DNA of 64,000 nucleotides from Saccharum officinarum (Eukaryota > Streptophyta > Magnoliopsida > Poales > Poaceae), in NCBI GenBank assembly GCA_020631735.1, contig CM036209.1:4687451-4751450 (forward strand). Direction: 5' to 3'. A program made the translations under genes and the position numbers. Numbering within the stretch: the first letter of the stretch is position 1; each line of letters begins with the position of its first letter. The notes under the pieces were generated by a model that saw only the letters and a program-made list of their open reading frames with translations, was not told where the DNA came from and did no database searches. This document shows positions 43,236-55,588 of the stretch, piece after piece.

Positions 43236-46020
43236 GTTAGAGCCCTTTAACAAAAATTCCATTAAACAAAAGATATAGGAAAAGTTCATTAAACCAAGAG
43301 TACATTAAACAAAAAAGTCGATGCTTACTACAACTAATAAATAGTAACAGTTTTATTTTCATACAAGTTGGAAAGAAAAATATCTAAACAAAGTGTACAT
43401 GTAAAACAAATTAACCAAAAATGCAAAAAAGGATACTTAATAGTTTTAATCTCTAGATAATTAGTGAAAAATACCAAACTAAATACTATACAAACTATAA
43501 TTAGTAATAGCTAAATTCAAAAGATGTAGGAAAAGCAATGAAGGCTCTGATATAGATAGAACAGGTGTGTACTTAGCCTTTAGTGTATAATTCCATCAAT
43601 GTTACAACAGGATTTTTCATGATAATAAAAAAAAGAAAAACACATAACCAGAGGGTACAATAAATTAATCCAAAAAGGAGAAAAGAATCTACACCATTAG
43701 ATTTTATGACAATCAAGTGGTCTAGAATAATCAAAGAATCCATGATAAGTTTGATTTCAATACGAATTGTGAAAAATATATCTAAATAAAGAGTCCATGT
43801 CTTTTTCAGGAGGAATAGAGAGTCCATATAATATATATTTCTATTTTCATTAAAAAGGAGAGATATATGGGTTGTTGAATTGTGGCTGATCCTAACTATT
43901 ACAACTACATGGGTAGAGATTGATTTGATACATAAGGCAGTAGTATGCCGTAGTTCATCTCTAATCAAGAAATTCATGTTTAGAGGGCATGGAAAAAGCA
44001 CATGGATCATATACGACTATAGCCAAATTCTGATTGAGTCATTTGTAAATTAAACAAGCCTAACGGTCTAAAATAAACTAGCTAAGAGGACCAAGAAATT
44101 ATAATATTAATTGAAAAATGTATTGTTGGATTATAATATTATGATAAAATAGTCTAGAATAAATAAAGAGTTCATGTTAAATAGATTAATGCTATGGATA
44201 AAATTGGTAAGAAAAGAATTGTATGTCTTATCTGGCTACCAATATTATTTGATGTAAATGCGCATGTATGCAAACTCAAGCTTCTACGAACTGCAACCTC
44301 GATCGGCAACATCGACTCAGACAAAGCTTGAGAGAAAACTCATTACCATGAACCATGAACATGAACAATGAACATCAAGTGGAGTCATAAATTAACGGGC
44401 AACAAATAGGTGATTAATGACCAAAAGAATCCAATAGCATCTCTGGCAGCATCGTATCAACTAAAGAAATTGAGGGAAAAAATATATCAGACTATGAGAA
44501 ATCTATTTCAAGTTTCTCCGATGCATTATTATTCAATGATGTAGTTGAGGATCCAATTATATTTCCTTGATTTAGATTGTTGATATAACATGAACAATAA
44601 TTAAATAAGTCAAGAAAGACAATACTTGAGTGTATAAATGTTCAATCGAGTGCAAGTGAAAATTTTATATCCAATTTATTCAATGGGAGGAAAGCTCCAG
44701 CAATGCAGCAAGAATAAAATGGTTTTGATATTAAGAAAAGAACAAAATGGCCTATGACAGTAATACTCTAGACCATCACAAGATATAGAAAATAAATAAA
44801 GAAAGATTTCAATACATATAGAACAATTATGGCAACATACATTAGTGTAGAATCAGTCAACATTACTAACTGGATTTTGCGGTGGTTTAAAAGGAAGGAA
44901 ACCATAGATAACAACTACGGTAGCGATTATTTGCATGAACAATAATGGTCCTACCTGACGCCAATGTCTTCGTACGTCAGTGAAAAAGCATCGAAGCAAA
45001 TAGGACCGCCACAGCTCTAAGCTTTTCAAGTTCCTATTTTCTCTGTGATTGTGACCAGGAAATTTTGTATTACAATTGACATCACGGAGGGAAAAAAATC
45101 CAAATATAGTGTTTCAATTTAATTTAATGGCTGTGGCTTGAATTTGATGGCTTTCATGGCACTTAGGGAAGAGCAAGTTTCTACGATCGATATTATGACG
45201 GAGTCTCAAAAATAGCATTGAGTTTTGATAGCTTACGTGCTAGTCTATCGATTTCCAAATGCACATGCATGCATAAGAAGCTTACAAGCAACATAATGGA
45301 CACCGTTCTTTTTTCTTTGCGAGAAACTAGTCAGAAGCGGAAACAAATATGGCCGTGTCATTATTGACAGTAGCGCGGTAGAGTAGCATGGATAGCAGGT
45401 TTGAGATCAACAATTCAACAGTGATGGTTCCATAGTTTATTCAAGGAGGCTTGAGACGTGATGGATATTGACGCGTTGACATGGCTGGATAGAGGTTGGA
45501 GGCAGTAGTGTCTTCAACAGGCATGAGCAGAATTGTGATGAATCCAACAATATTATAGGACAAATGGCCCAATATAATGCATAGATTGGTCCAAACTTTA
45601 AATTTTTAGAAGAGCATGAAGGAACTGAAAACTGGTGGATTCTATTGAGGAATATAGCTTATCAAAGAAATTAAATACTATCTTGATTTTTAGAACTGAG
45701 AAATTTCACAACTACTTGATAGGAAAGGGAAAAAAGATGAAATAAAGTTAACAATAATTTTAAACCATGAAATTGATTGGCACATATATGGTTGTCCATA
45801 CCGATGGATGTAATTTAGATGAATAAAGGGATGACTAATGTAATCAAACAAAAAAAGTATTTACAAAGGTTAATTTAAAAAATCCAAATGTTACATGATG
45901 AAAATAGCACAGGGTTCACCATCCACCGCACAACCTAACCATATTTATTAGTAGTACAACAACAAAACCATAAACTAAACATTCCGAACCATTATTCTTC
46001 AGGCGACCCAAGTAACAACC
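43236..46020. other. AT-rich intergenic DNA, no gene seen
   Basis: About 2.8 kb of AT-rich sequence. The longest ORF (145 codons, minus, 43573-44010) is low-complexity and lacks recognisable domains. No repeats with clear borders. Confidence 0.45.
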
Positions 46021-46117
46021 CTTTTTTTTTTTTGACAGAGCAACTCCTCCACCTTCCCAAAGTTTTTACCGGAGAGGAACCAAGGAAACTCCTTCCGGCC
46101 TAGCTTGCCAACCCAAA

Positions 46118-47164
46118 TTAACCACTTGAATCCAACGACTTGGCAGCCGTGACCAAGGTGGACGTAAGCGTGCCAACAAACAGTAATGTCAGCAGGTAGT
46201 GGAGGTAGGTTGCAAGATGAGCGAGCGCCACAGGTCTCGCCACAGCGACCATCACATCAAAGAGGCTGAGAACGATGGTGAACATGAAAAGAAACCCCGT
46301 GACGCTGGCAGATGAGTGTTCGGCTTGCATGTTGTAGGTGAAAATCAAGGTAACGAAGCCGCCAAAGTTGAGAATAATAGCCCAGAGATCGAAGATGTTG
46401 TCAAGCTCCTCTTGAATAGCTTCTTCTTTTTTTTGTGGACATCTTGAATAGCTTCTTCATTATCGTGCACTCCAACAGGCAACATTTTGTGCTGAAAGAG
46501 GGCGGCACCGACGATCAGCAGCGGAACGGAGAGGATGCCATAGGCATACCGCTTGTCGAATGAGATGAACATGAGGAACGTGGTCAAGATCAGAAGTGAC
46601 GACGACAAATAGACCAACCCACGGCCCAACAACTTTGTGTTATTCTTCTTCATCAGGGAGAAGAGTTCAATCGAGATGGCCACGAGTAAGCCTGCCGCGG
46701 CGACGATTAAGGTCGTGATGCTTCCGGTGGACGATACTACAGGGGCAGCAAAGCACGACGCGACAAATGTGCAGGTCTCGAACCCGAGGGCTTTCTGCGA
46801 GTATTTGTAACAACGCTCCTGCAGGTCCTCGACCTGGTCGGCTGGTGTGCAGTGAGCCATGACAACCTGGATATATATTTTCCAAATAAAATAATAATAT
46901 AAGCTAGGAATATATATGGACTGTTCTAAAGAATAAAATTAAATAAGCATGTGGAGAAAATGAACAAGAGATCACACGTACACACCGTGCGACAGTTATG
47001 AACGCTGGAGCCGACGCACTCGGCCTGCTTAACAATAAAGGCAAAGAACATGAACAGCCACCTAACATATACGGCGACGGTTGGGACCGGATGGTTTGCC
47101 TCGAGATCTATCTCAAGTCCCGGAGGTGAATTATGGGCTCCAGAATCAGTGTGCTGTACTTGTC
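46118..47164 (-). CDS. Multi-pass membrane protein, two exons seen, frameshifted
   Basis: I do not recognise the family. On the minus strand one exon covers 46986-47164 (acceptor CTACCTGTCAG, donor ACG|GTGTGT). A second covers 46118-46866 (acceptor ATCCAG). The junction is in phase and joins a WLFMFFAFIVK-type hydrophobic stretch to a cysteine-rich segment. The second exon encodes four to five further hydrophobic segments, including ITTLIVAAAGLLVAI, LVYLSSSLLILTTFLMF, YGILSVPLLIVGAALF and FLFMFTIVLSLFDVMV. It probably sits in an organelle or plasma membrane. A 32-bp insertion (direct repeats at 46410-46426 and 46442-46458) throws the frame off, so the reading stops early and resumes at 46348. 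The 5' end is not established and further exons may lie upstream. Confidence 0.55.
46410..46458. repeat. 17-bp direct repeats around a 15-bp T-rich insert in the membrane-protein exon
   Basis: TCTTGAATAGCTTCTTC occurs at 46410-46426 and 46442-46458, separated by TTTTTTTTGTGGACA. The net insertion is 32 bp. On the gene's strand the insert reads as a short sequence with an A run, like a tiny insertion made by LINE-type reverse transcription. Confidence 0.7.
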
Positions 47165-49663
47165 CTGACAGGTAGAAAAAACAAGTTAAAAAAAAGGTAA
47201 GGGATGCTTTAACAGATTTGGAGAAACAAAAATTTTGCCTGCTAACTATAATGAGTGGTGCATGTTTTTTTAGCGGTGCATGTTTGGATCCTAAACTAAT
47301 TAAAGTCTAGTGATGAACTATTATCGCTTGGTAGGTACTGTTGTGTCTAGTTAATGGGTTAACGACTAGCTAGTGCCGTGGCATGACCTAATTTGTAGTG
47401 ACAAACAACAAATCGTTCGTGGTAGCATATATAAACAAACCTTTAGCTAATAATCTTTATTTTTAGCACCTTCAATATCAATCAAATGGTTGACAAGGTT
47501 AGACACAGCAAAGTGTAGCATAAAGCATTAACGTTAATGAGTAAATAAAAAATATATATCTTCGTTCTGCTGGGGCAAAAACAATACGTATCATGCATGG
47601 TAAGTTATATATGTAGTACCATCCATGAAACTGAGCTCAGCCTGCTTTGGTGTTGATGAGTACAGGACAACGTGGACTTTTTCCTGGCGAAACAAATAAT
47701 AATAGAGAATCAGTCAAATCTTTTACTACTTGAGTAGAAGAGCTAGCGCATTCTCTAGTTGCATTAAATATACTAACATGATATATAGTATAAATAAAGA
47801 AAGAGATGCTAAAAGTTCCGTGCGATGAAATAAGTTTCATAAAAATAAAACTTGTTTCCACTGTTTCTAACACACGTGATTATGTGAATCCTGAAAACAA
47901 AGACATAAAATCCCATTATCCATGAGTCTACTATACAAGACAAGTACACACTACTCGTATCATTCCCCTCTCTCTTTAAGACATGTCACGACTTCTCTTG
48001 AAGTCAAACTTTGCTTTGACTTTGATCAAATATGCATTAGAAAAAAATACTTAACATGGCAATATTCCCTTTACTTGATTCTTATTTGTTTGTGTATTGG
48101 ATTCATCCATCTAATTCAACATCCATGGTTTTAAAAAAAATCACAACACAAAGTTACGAAGAGTTTTTTTTTATGAGAAGGACAAAGGCACGACAAGCTA
48201 GTAATCTCGCATCCCCGAGTTTGGATATAATCGGATCAGATAGGCTGAACAAGTCACAAAAAAAAGGGCCAAGAGAAGAGAGCCCCGGCCCGATATGCTG
48301 GGCTGCGACATTAGAGTAGCAGCTAGCAAACGGGCTGCAACATCAGGTGACAGATTTCAATTACAGAACAAATCGACAGATCCGAGTTGTTGGATCAACA
48401 CAAGCAGCGATGAGCGGATCCACCCAACCTATCCGTCCAGCAAAGGAAGCAGCAAAGCCAGAACCCCCAGTTCCAAGAGCACACATAGGTTGCATGTTTA
48501 CCTCGCCGCCGAGCGTGGAGAGGACGTAGTTGACGGCGGCGTCGTTCGGGCCGCCGCGCCACACCGCCTACGGCCTGCAAGATGAATTTCTTCATATTTG
48601 GAGTGCAGAGCATTTCCCAGAACGAAACGCGTTGCGCGGTTGAGTCGGAGCAGTTATGGTGAGCAAGCCTAGCAAAAGTGATGAGCACCGAAAAACCTGA
48701 ATGGGGACACATTAACAAACCCCAAACCCCACCTTCACACAGTCCATCAGGAGTGGAACATACATAGAAGCTAAACCAACGCATTTGCGAAGCAGCTAAG
48801 CAGTAGATTTCTGAAATCATGAGACAGAGAGGACAAACAAGGCGAGCCACCAATTAAAAATCCCAATCCCTCCCGAACCCAAAACCGCTATTCATCACCA
48901 CACCTAAACCGCAATCCGGATCGCGCCCTTGTTTACCTCGATGGCCGCGCGTCTGGAAGAAATAAGCCCTGCTGCAGGTGAAAGGTGAACCTGCACGACC
49001 TATATAGGTGTTCAGGTCGTGTTTTCCGCCTTCTCCTGCGCGGGCGGAAGTGGCCCAGTGCAATGCAGAGGAGGATGGAAGTAGGACCCGAGGATTGAGA
49101 GGTTTGCGTGCAGAGAGAGAAAGGACGTGGGGCCCATGCGTAGGAATTTGGCATACATCAAATCTTCGTCTTTTGTATCTGACATTCCTGAACAATTTAA
49201 CATATATTTCTCTAACGTCTGAAATTCATAAAAAGAATTTGAATTTGTTTTTACAAAATTTGGCATATATTTGTGTTATTCTCAAATTATATCATTCCGT
49301 CCAATAAATTACACTGAAGAAATCATTGTAAATATAGTAATAAGCCGATGTAAATATAGCTACAAGACAGTTTAAGTGTGTGAGAAAAAACTGGTTGTTA
49401 GAAGTGGCTAAAACAACCCGTTATTGCTAGATAGACTATTTCTATTAATTTAGAGCATCTACTAGTACTGAATATTTTCGAGGGGGGCTGTTTCTTTTTT
49501 CTTTTTTTTTCGTGTTATAGATTCTTCAGGGAATCTGGAAGCTGGAAAGTCAACGGGTGGAGTGGGCTGGGCCGCTCGTCTGGAAGAAATAGTCGTTTGG
49601 CCAGCTCTGCTGCGCAGACGCCGCCGCCAGGCGTTCTTGAAGCAAATGGAATGCAAGACTTAA
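47165..49663. other. Upstream region of the membrane-protein gene, possible exons
   Basis: On the minus strand a GC-rich stretch near 48502-48574 has splice-like borders (CTTGCAG| and GGCGAG|GTAAAC). Another GC-rich stretch at about 48940-48985 ends in a GAG|GTAAAC donor, about 30 bp downstream of CTATATAGG (49000-49008), which could be a TATA box. These could be 5' exons and the promoter of the membrane-protein gene. However, their phases do not match exon 46986-47164 directly, so the model is incomplete. The remainder is AT-rich intron-like or intergenic DNA. Confidence 0.3.
49000..49008 (-). promoter_or_regulatory. Possible TATA box of a minus-strand gene
   Basis: CCTATATAGG is followed on the minus strand by a GC-rich leader and a GT donor. 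There is no independent support. Confidence 0.3.
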
Positions 49664-49924
49664 GCCTTGTTTAGATCCGGATTCGGGTTGGTAGGGTGCG
49701 CATTAAATATGTACTGTAGTAATTCATTTGTATTTGGTAAAAATTGTCTAAACTTTGACTAATTAGGTTTAAAATGTTCGTCTCGCAAAGTACAACAAAA
49801 CTGTGCAATTAGTTTTTAATTTTATTTACATTTAGTATTTCATGCATGTGCCGTCATTTTGATGTGATGAGAATCTTCTTTTTATATAGTAGAATTTAAA
49901 GGTAGAAATTGAGAACTAAACCAG
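49664..49924. mobile_element. Tourist-like MITE variant
   Basis: Begins GCCTTGTTTAGATCC and ends GAACTAAACCAG. It contains AGGTTTAAAATGTTCGTCTCGC, as in 23454-23714, in the same orientation. Confidence 0.65.
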
Positions 49925-50318
49925 ACTATATAGGTGAAACCCACCGGCGAGGCTTTTCGGCTTTTCTGATCTACTCCTATGCTAGAGCGTCGTTAATTCC
50001 TACGCGTTTTCTATAGTTTAGAGCTGGCGTTCCTCCTGATCTATAGTCACGGATAATTTCGGCCCGGCGGGGCGTTTGGGGACACGACGACGGGGTGTGT
50101 TACGGGCCGCCGCCCGCCGGACCTTTTCCCGCGATTCGGGTTCCACTGAACTGCCAGCGAATTCCTTGATTTGCACTCCACTGTTTGCACGTAGTGACGT
50201 CATATCGTTTTACAAACTAAAAAATACAAGCCGAGTATCCAAATCAAATTCCGATCACACCATTGTGTTTCTTGCAATAAATCCTTCAAAATAAGACCAC
50301 ATATTGATATATTTATAT
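49925..50318. other. Intergenic DNA, no gene seen
   Basis: Contains a GC-rich stretch (50045-50150) without a supported ORF. Confidence 0.4.
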
Positions 50319-50669
50319 GCCGTTTGGAACTTTGGATCTCTTCATTTTGGAGGAATTGAAATCTACTTAATGGATTAAGCTATTTGGCCTGTAATTTGAC
50401 ATTCTATAACATTTTCAAGCTCACAAATAGGTCTATCTTAAATTCATAGGGTGAGAAATAAAAATGGATTCTATAGATCACCATGCTATAATTCTACTCT
50501 CTAATTTATAGCACACTCTTCAACTCACTTCACTATAATAGAAATGCAACATATAAGTACATCCCTTGTATGCCTAACAATAAATATACTAATATGTTCC
50601 ATATACAACTATATTAGCTTAATTAATCTATGTCTAAATTGTAATTATTAGAATGAATTCAATTCCAAA
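50319..50669. mobile_element. MITE, second copy of the GCCGTTTGG family
   Basis: Same order of sequence as 20427-20787 (TTTGGAGGAATTGAAATCTAC-like start, GCCTAACAATAAATATAC middle, AGAATGAATTCAATTC end) in the same orientation. The terminal ATCCAAACGG word is degraded here. Confidence 0.7.
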
Positions 50670-50725
50670 TACGAGTTGTCCGTGCTGAGAGAACAACCGT
50701 TAAGCTGCTGCTGGTGGTGGATCTA

Positions 50726-50955
50726 GGGCTGGTTTAGTTCGTGAAAAATTTGGCAAAATACTGTTGTAGCAGTTTCGTTGTTATTTGACAATTAGTATTC
50801 AATCATGGTCTAATTAGGCTTAAAAGATTTGTCTCGTGAATTTCGTTTAAACTGTGTAATTAGTTTTATTTTTTTTATCTATATTTAATGTTTCATGTGT
50901 CCAAAGATTCGATGTGACGGGAAATCTTGAAAAATTTTGGGAACTAAACAGGCCC
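50726..50955. mobile_element. Tourist-like MITE (CTA flanks)
   Basis: Begins GGGCTGGTTTAGTTC and ends GGAACTAAACAGGCCC. CTA occurs at 50723-50725 and 50956-50958. It contains AATTAGGCTTAAAAGATTTGTC, a variant of the shared core. Confidence 0.7.
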
Positions 50956-52450
50956 CTACTATGAATACGAGTTGCTGCTAGTTGGACTGCAAACTGGAGG
51001 AAGAAGCCAAGGGAGATCTCGGAAACTACTGCTTTTGAGTACATGTTGGTTTATTCAGATTAGTTGCGCCGTGCTTACTAGCAATGGAAAAACATGGCTG
51101 AATCACGTGGTGCGTACAAGCTCAAACAACATTTGGTCCCTGAATCCAGTTCTTTGGGGATTGGTACATAAAGCAACATTTGGTCGAAGGCAAGTCAACC
51201 ACGGCTCTAGAGGAGATGCTCTGCTTGCAGCGAGAGAGGGAGGGGGCCAGGCACATCTTTAAAGGGCTGCCACAATAATATATGAAAGCCCTTGAAAGAA
51301 GGCTAAATTACATCGACAACCAGAAAGGCAACTAAAGACAATAATTTCATATTTATTTCTGTGCCTGTGGACAAATTTTGTTTTCTCCGACAGCGCCTGC
51401 ACAGTGGACCCACACTGACGTTGCAGCAATACTTAACTTTATAGATTTTTGAAACATTGCAACATGGTATTCTAGCTAACGAGGGTGCTAGCCCTAAGCT
51501 CCCCTGGGCACCAAATCTGCACTCGTGAAAAAATTGTCGAGCAAGCTTTCATGATTATAAGATGATTGGTAACCGATTTATAGTCGAGCAAGCTTATGAG
51601 GTTCAATGCATGTGATAGCAGTACAAATGTGCATCTGTAATTTATTTTATTTACGTACAATATATGATAGAAGGTTACATATTATTATGCAAATAATGAC
51701 TAGTTATATAATTTGCAAATTTGTGCATGAACTAACATATGTTGTATAATATAGTAAGAGGAAAATGGTACCATACAAACTATGTATCAACTTATTACAC
51801 AAACTATGTACATACAAACTATGTATCAACTTATTATACTATGTTATGGGCCGATCGGGTCGGTAGCGCGCCGACCACTATTACATCTTCAGCGTCGGCC
51901 CCGTCTGTTTCGACGCCTGCAATTCGTTTGGGCCTGCTCGATTAGTTTTTCTGGGCCGTTTTCCGTTCGTTTCGGCCTGCTCGATTCATTTTTAACTGGG
52001 CCGTTTCAGTTTGGATCTAGTGCACCATTTTGATTGTTTGGACGGAACGTAAGTGTGCACTCGCAATGCCTGTCTTGACCGTTTTGGGAATAATAATGTT
52101 TGTGCAGCGTTAGTTTTCTTAGACTGTTGTTACATGTGCCAATAGGTCTCATAGTTGACTGCATTAAAATCTTTGAGAAAAAAATTGTTGCACGAACTAG
52201 TTATATTTTTCTGTGACTGGGAATATTAATGGTGTATAAAGTAAACTACATATGTCATATATATAAATTTCGTATAGAAAAAAATAGCATAGAAAAACAA
52301 ATAAATGTTTCAACGTTTCTCTATTTGTAAAGTTAGAAAACAGCATATATAGTATTATAATAATCGTTTTTCTGTGTTTCCGGTGCTGCAACTGTTTCTG
52401 TGATTAACTAACGTGAAAATTGCTTCCGTACATTTCTGTCCGAGGAACTG
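50956..52450. other. Intergenic DNA with a short tandem repeat, no gene seen
   Basis: At about 51779-51840 the words ACAAACTATGTATCAACTTATTA are repeated in tandem, about 40 bp apart. The GC-richer 51850-52040 segment repeats TTCGTTTCGGCCTGCTCGAT-like words. No gene is supported. Confidence 0.4.
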
Positions 52451-52453
52451 TAA

Positions 52454-52682
52454 GGGCCTGTTTGTCAGATGTGTTAAAGTTTAATAAATACTGTAGCACT
52501 TTCGTATTATTTGATAAAAAAATTTTAATTTTAGACTAATTAGGTTTAATAGATTCGTCTCGTAAATTGCTCATAATCTATGCCGACATGCATGTAATTA
52601 ATCTACATTTAGTACTCCATGCATTTGCCGCAATATTGATGTGATGGGAGTTAAACTTTAACATTTATGAACCAAATAGGGG
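52454..52682. mobile_element. Tourist-like MITE, fused at its right end to another MITE
   Basis: Begins GGGCCTGTTTGTC after TAA and ends GAACCAAATAGGGG. It is highly similar to 22125-22353, including AGATTCGTCTCGTAAATT. Its right target duplication is missing because the next MITE starts within a few bases. Confidence 0.7.
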
Positions 52683-52687
52683 AGTCA

Positions 52688-52795
52688 TTCGGCTGTGCTG
52701 ATAAGCCGGCTGAAAAACAATGTTGGCTGATTTTTGTAAGAGAAAAATATTATTTCGACTTAAAAAAATCAGTTGAAAAAGACGGCTGAAGGGCG
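52688..52795. mobile_element. hAT-like MITE (GGCCCTGTTC family, opposite orientation) at the MAM33-like promoter
   Basis: Contains TTCGGCTGTGCTGATAAGCCGG and CTGAAAAACAATGTTGGCTG, the complement of words in 24105-24232 and 29199-29329. Its end lies about 50 bp before the ATG at 52848, so it is in the core promoter or leader. Confidence 0.6.
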
Positions 52796-52847
52796 CTGCG
52801 CAAAACACACCCCAAAAATCGATCTGCATCCCATCCCGCCGTGCGCC

Positions 52848-55588
52848 ATGTTCCTGCGGCGGCTGAGAACTTCCGCCGCCCTCCGCCGCGGCGCGACCGA
52901 CGGCGGTGTCCTGGCCGCCCTCCGCGCCGAGCTCGCCCACGAGCTCTCCTCCTCCTCCTCCTCCGGCCCCTCTGCTCCCCCTCCTTTCCGTCCCGAGGTA
53001 ACGCACGCGCATCCTCATCCTCTCACAATCCCCCCAACCCCCGATCCAGCGCAAAGCTCACACCTTTGGCCTCCCATTCGCAGGACGCGTCCGGCTTCGA
53101 CACCGTGTCGGACTCCCCGCGCGCGCAGGACGTGCTCCTGCGCCGCCGGGCCGGGTCCGAGGAGGTCCTCGTGTCGGCGCTGCTCGCCCCGCTGCAGTTC
53201 GTAGACCAGGACCCGCTGCCCAGGGCAGCGCTCATGAAGGTATTCGTCAGTAAGCCTGGCGCGACGCCCGTCCTGCACTTCGACTGCCGTGCGTCTTGGG
53301 TTGGGGAGGAGGAGCGCAGCGCCGCTGACTATGCTATTAACGCTGTCCGGTACCACTCCTCCCCTGGCACCGCTGGAGAAGACGAGTATGAAGGGCCGGA
53401 GTTCAGGTGGTGTTCTTATGCTCTGCTTGTTCTTATTTTTATTTTTGTCTTTAAAAATAGTTTTCTGGATGCTTGTTGTTGTTTTATTTGCACAATGCAT
53501 TCACAGCTAATAAAGCTGGCTTTACTGCACATGTAAAGCATATGAACTGGACGAATAAAGCTGGCTTTACTTCAAGAAAAAACTGTAAAGCGAGTATTTC
53601 TTTCCCACACATGTGCTGTGTAGTTTTGATCCTAATTGTCTACCTCTTTTGCAAAGATTACAATAGATCACAGCATATTTGAGGATAGCATAAACGTCCC
53701 TGGAATTTATAGATAGTAAATCATCGCAGGATTAAAAATTTAAAATTGAGCTAGTATCATGGGCATCAATCATAAATATCTGCTGTGCTCTGAGGACATC
53801 TCATCTAACTGTTGTTATTGCCTAATAATGTGCATGCGCTCCTTTCAATTTGGTAGCATTTTGTTAGATCTTAGTTGTCATCAACATATGAAACCTAAGG
53901 AGACTTGTTGAGCGTAGGTTCCATTATATCCAGGATTGCATCACTAGTATGTGAAAAATAGTTATTGACCTCTGTAATATTTGGTATTGGTCCAAGTATT
54001 TCTTCTTGGTAATTAGATATTGAGGTGTTTATTTTCCAAAACATTCAAAGCCATGTGTACATCTAGTCAGAATTTTAGCTTTATATTCAGTCTATTACCA
54101 TTCTTTTTCGATAAAAGGTTTTGTGGCTACTGCCTAGAAATATTCTCCAAGTTACCTAAGGATGGTCCACAAAATGTGGCTAAGTAGGCGAGGACCAATG
54201 TACCATGCCAGTAATCACAAAACTTGTATTCTCCTTCGCCCCTGAAATTCCGTTTGCCTTGAAAATTTCCATTAAATTCAGTTGTTGCTTTTGTTACGGA
54301 TCTGGGAAGTAAGCTTCCAATACCATTTGTTTATCAATACTGAGTACTGCATATGATTTAGCAGAACCATATGCGCCTGTATTGTTTGAAGTTCATGTTG
54401 TGAGAGACGTCTTTTTGTTGACAATCATGCTAGTTGAAACTTTAGGTCAAAGACGATGCTAGTCTCTTCTGAAGTACAAAACTGATAATCAACTAAAAGA
54501 TTGGATAGCCTGGAAATGCAACTAAGCATGCCCTGATCCTGGATCAAAGTAGTTACATCAAATTATCCTGGGTTCCTATGCTATTTTTATTCTAATTTGG
54601 AATCTTATTATCTTCATTGTGATGTTCATCATCTTTAACTAGATTATCAAAATGGGCTTACCAAAGAGTTTTTTTAGTACATAAAGTAATTTAATAAAGT
54701 AATAAACTTAGAGGAAGTGATTGTGGATGTGAGGAATCTGACTGACCTGTTTGTTCCATGCATTTCAATACCTTATCTCATCAATGGTTTGAAGCCAACC
54801 AGCACGAAACAAGGGTAGTAGGGTTGGGCTACAATTCACTGCATTTAATGTTAACCTAAAAACTGGGCTCGAGATGGTCATTTGGTACCAAATTTGTTGT
54901 ATGACAATGAAATTTTGATATTTGGTCCATATTATACCCCTTCGCACAATGGTAAGAAGAACATAGCAAGGCAGTGAGGAAATAAAGAGTCACACTTGAT
55001 GAAAAAATTGTCATACAGAAAAGTAGCCATTGTCAATTAAGGATTAAGGTGGTAGCCTTTAACACTAGTGTAATGCCACAACCGTTTTCCTTGCTCTGAG
55101 CTGAAAGTTAAATATGAATACTGTACATGTTATCTTTTGTAGAGCACAATTAGAATTTGGACAATGTTGCCCTTATTCTTTGTTCCACTCGTTCCTAAAG
55201 TAGTTGACCGTGTCAATTCTTCAGATAATGGTTGTAAGAAAAATGTCCAACATTTTACCATGTTGGTTCACCAAGGAGGCATAAGCGATGCTACAAGTTT
55301 TCCAGAACATCAACACAACTAGCCACTGTATCCTTCAATTAAAATCAGCAGCAAGCTTAGGAAGCTTGCCTTAGAACTCACACATTTGCACTCAGTGACA
55401 GTGTTTGCCTTTCTTTGCACAGAGACTTGGATCCTCGGCTACAGGCTGCTTTGCGAGAATGTCTGGTAGCAAGAGGCGTCAACTCCAAACTGGCAAGCTC
55501 AATTCTTCAACACTTGCTTGAGAAGGAGCGCAGCCAGTACGTGACCTGGCTGATGACATTGGAAGAGGCGTTTGCCAAAGATCATTGA
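52848..55588 (+). CDS. MAM33/p32-family mitochondrial matrix protein, three exons
   Basis: Member of the mitochondrial glycoprotein family (MAM33, human p32/C1QBP), an acidic trimeric protein of the mitochondrial matrix linked to respiratory-chain and ribosome function. Exons: 52848-52997, 53084-53406 and 55423-55588. All borders are GT-AG and the phases fit, giving 639 coding bases (212 residues). The start is the first ATG of the frame. The N-terminus MFLRRLRTSAALRR is arginine/alanine-rich, like a mitochondrial targeting peptide. Family features follow: AQDVLLRRRAGSEEVLVSALL, then FDCRAS, ADYAINAVRYHSS, YEGPEFRDLDPRLQAAL, ARGVNSKLASSI and the WLMTLEEAFAKDH terminus. The length fits shorter plant members. 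Intron 2 is about 2.0 kb. This is the one gene in the window that looks complete. Confidence 0.85.
53407..55422 (+). other. Intron 2 of the MAM33-like gene
   Basis: GT at 53407 and AG at 55421-55422, AT-rich with T-rich tracts and no supported internal gene. ORFs crossing the donor are intronic read-through. Confidence 0.8.

Noticed and set aside
48361..48564. 67-codon minus ORF as a separate gene
   Set aside because: It starts at a GTG and runs into an intron-like GTAAAC donor. At most it is an exon of the membrane-protein gene.
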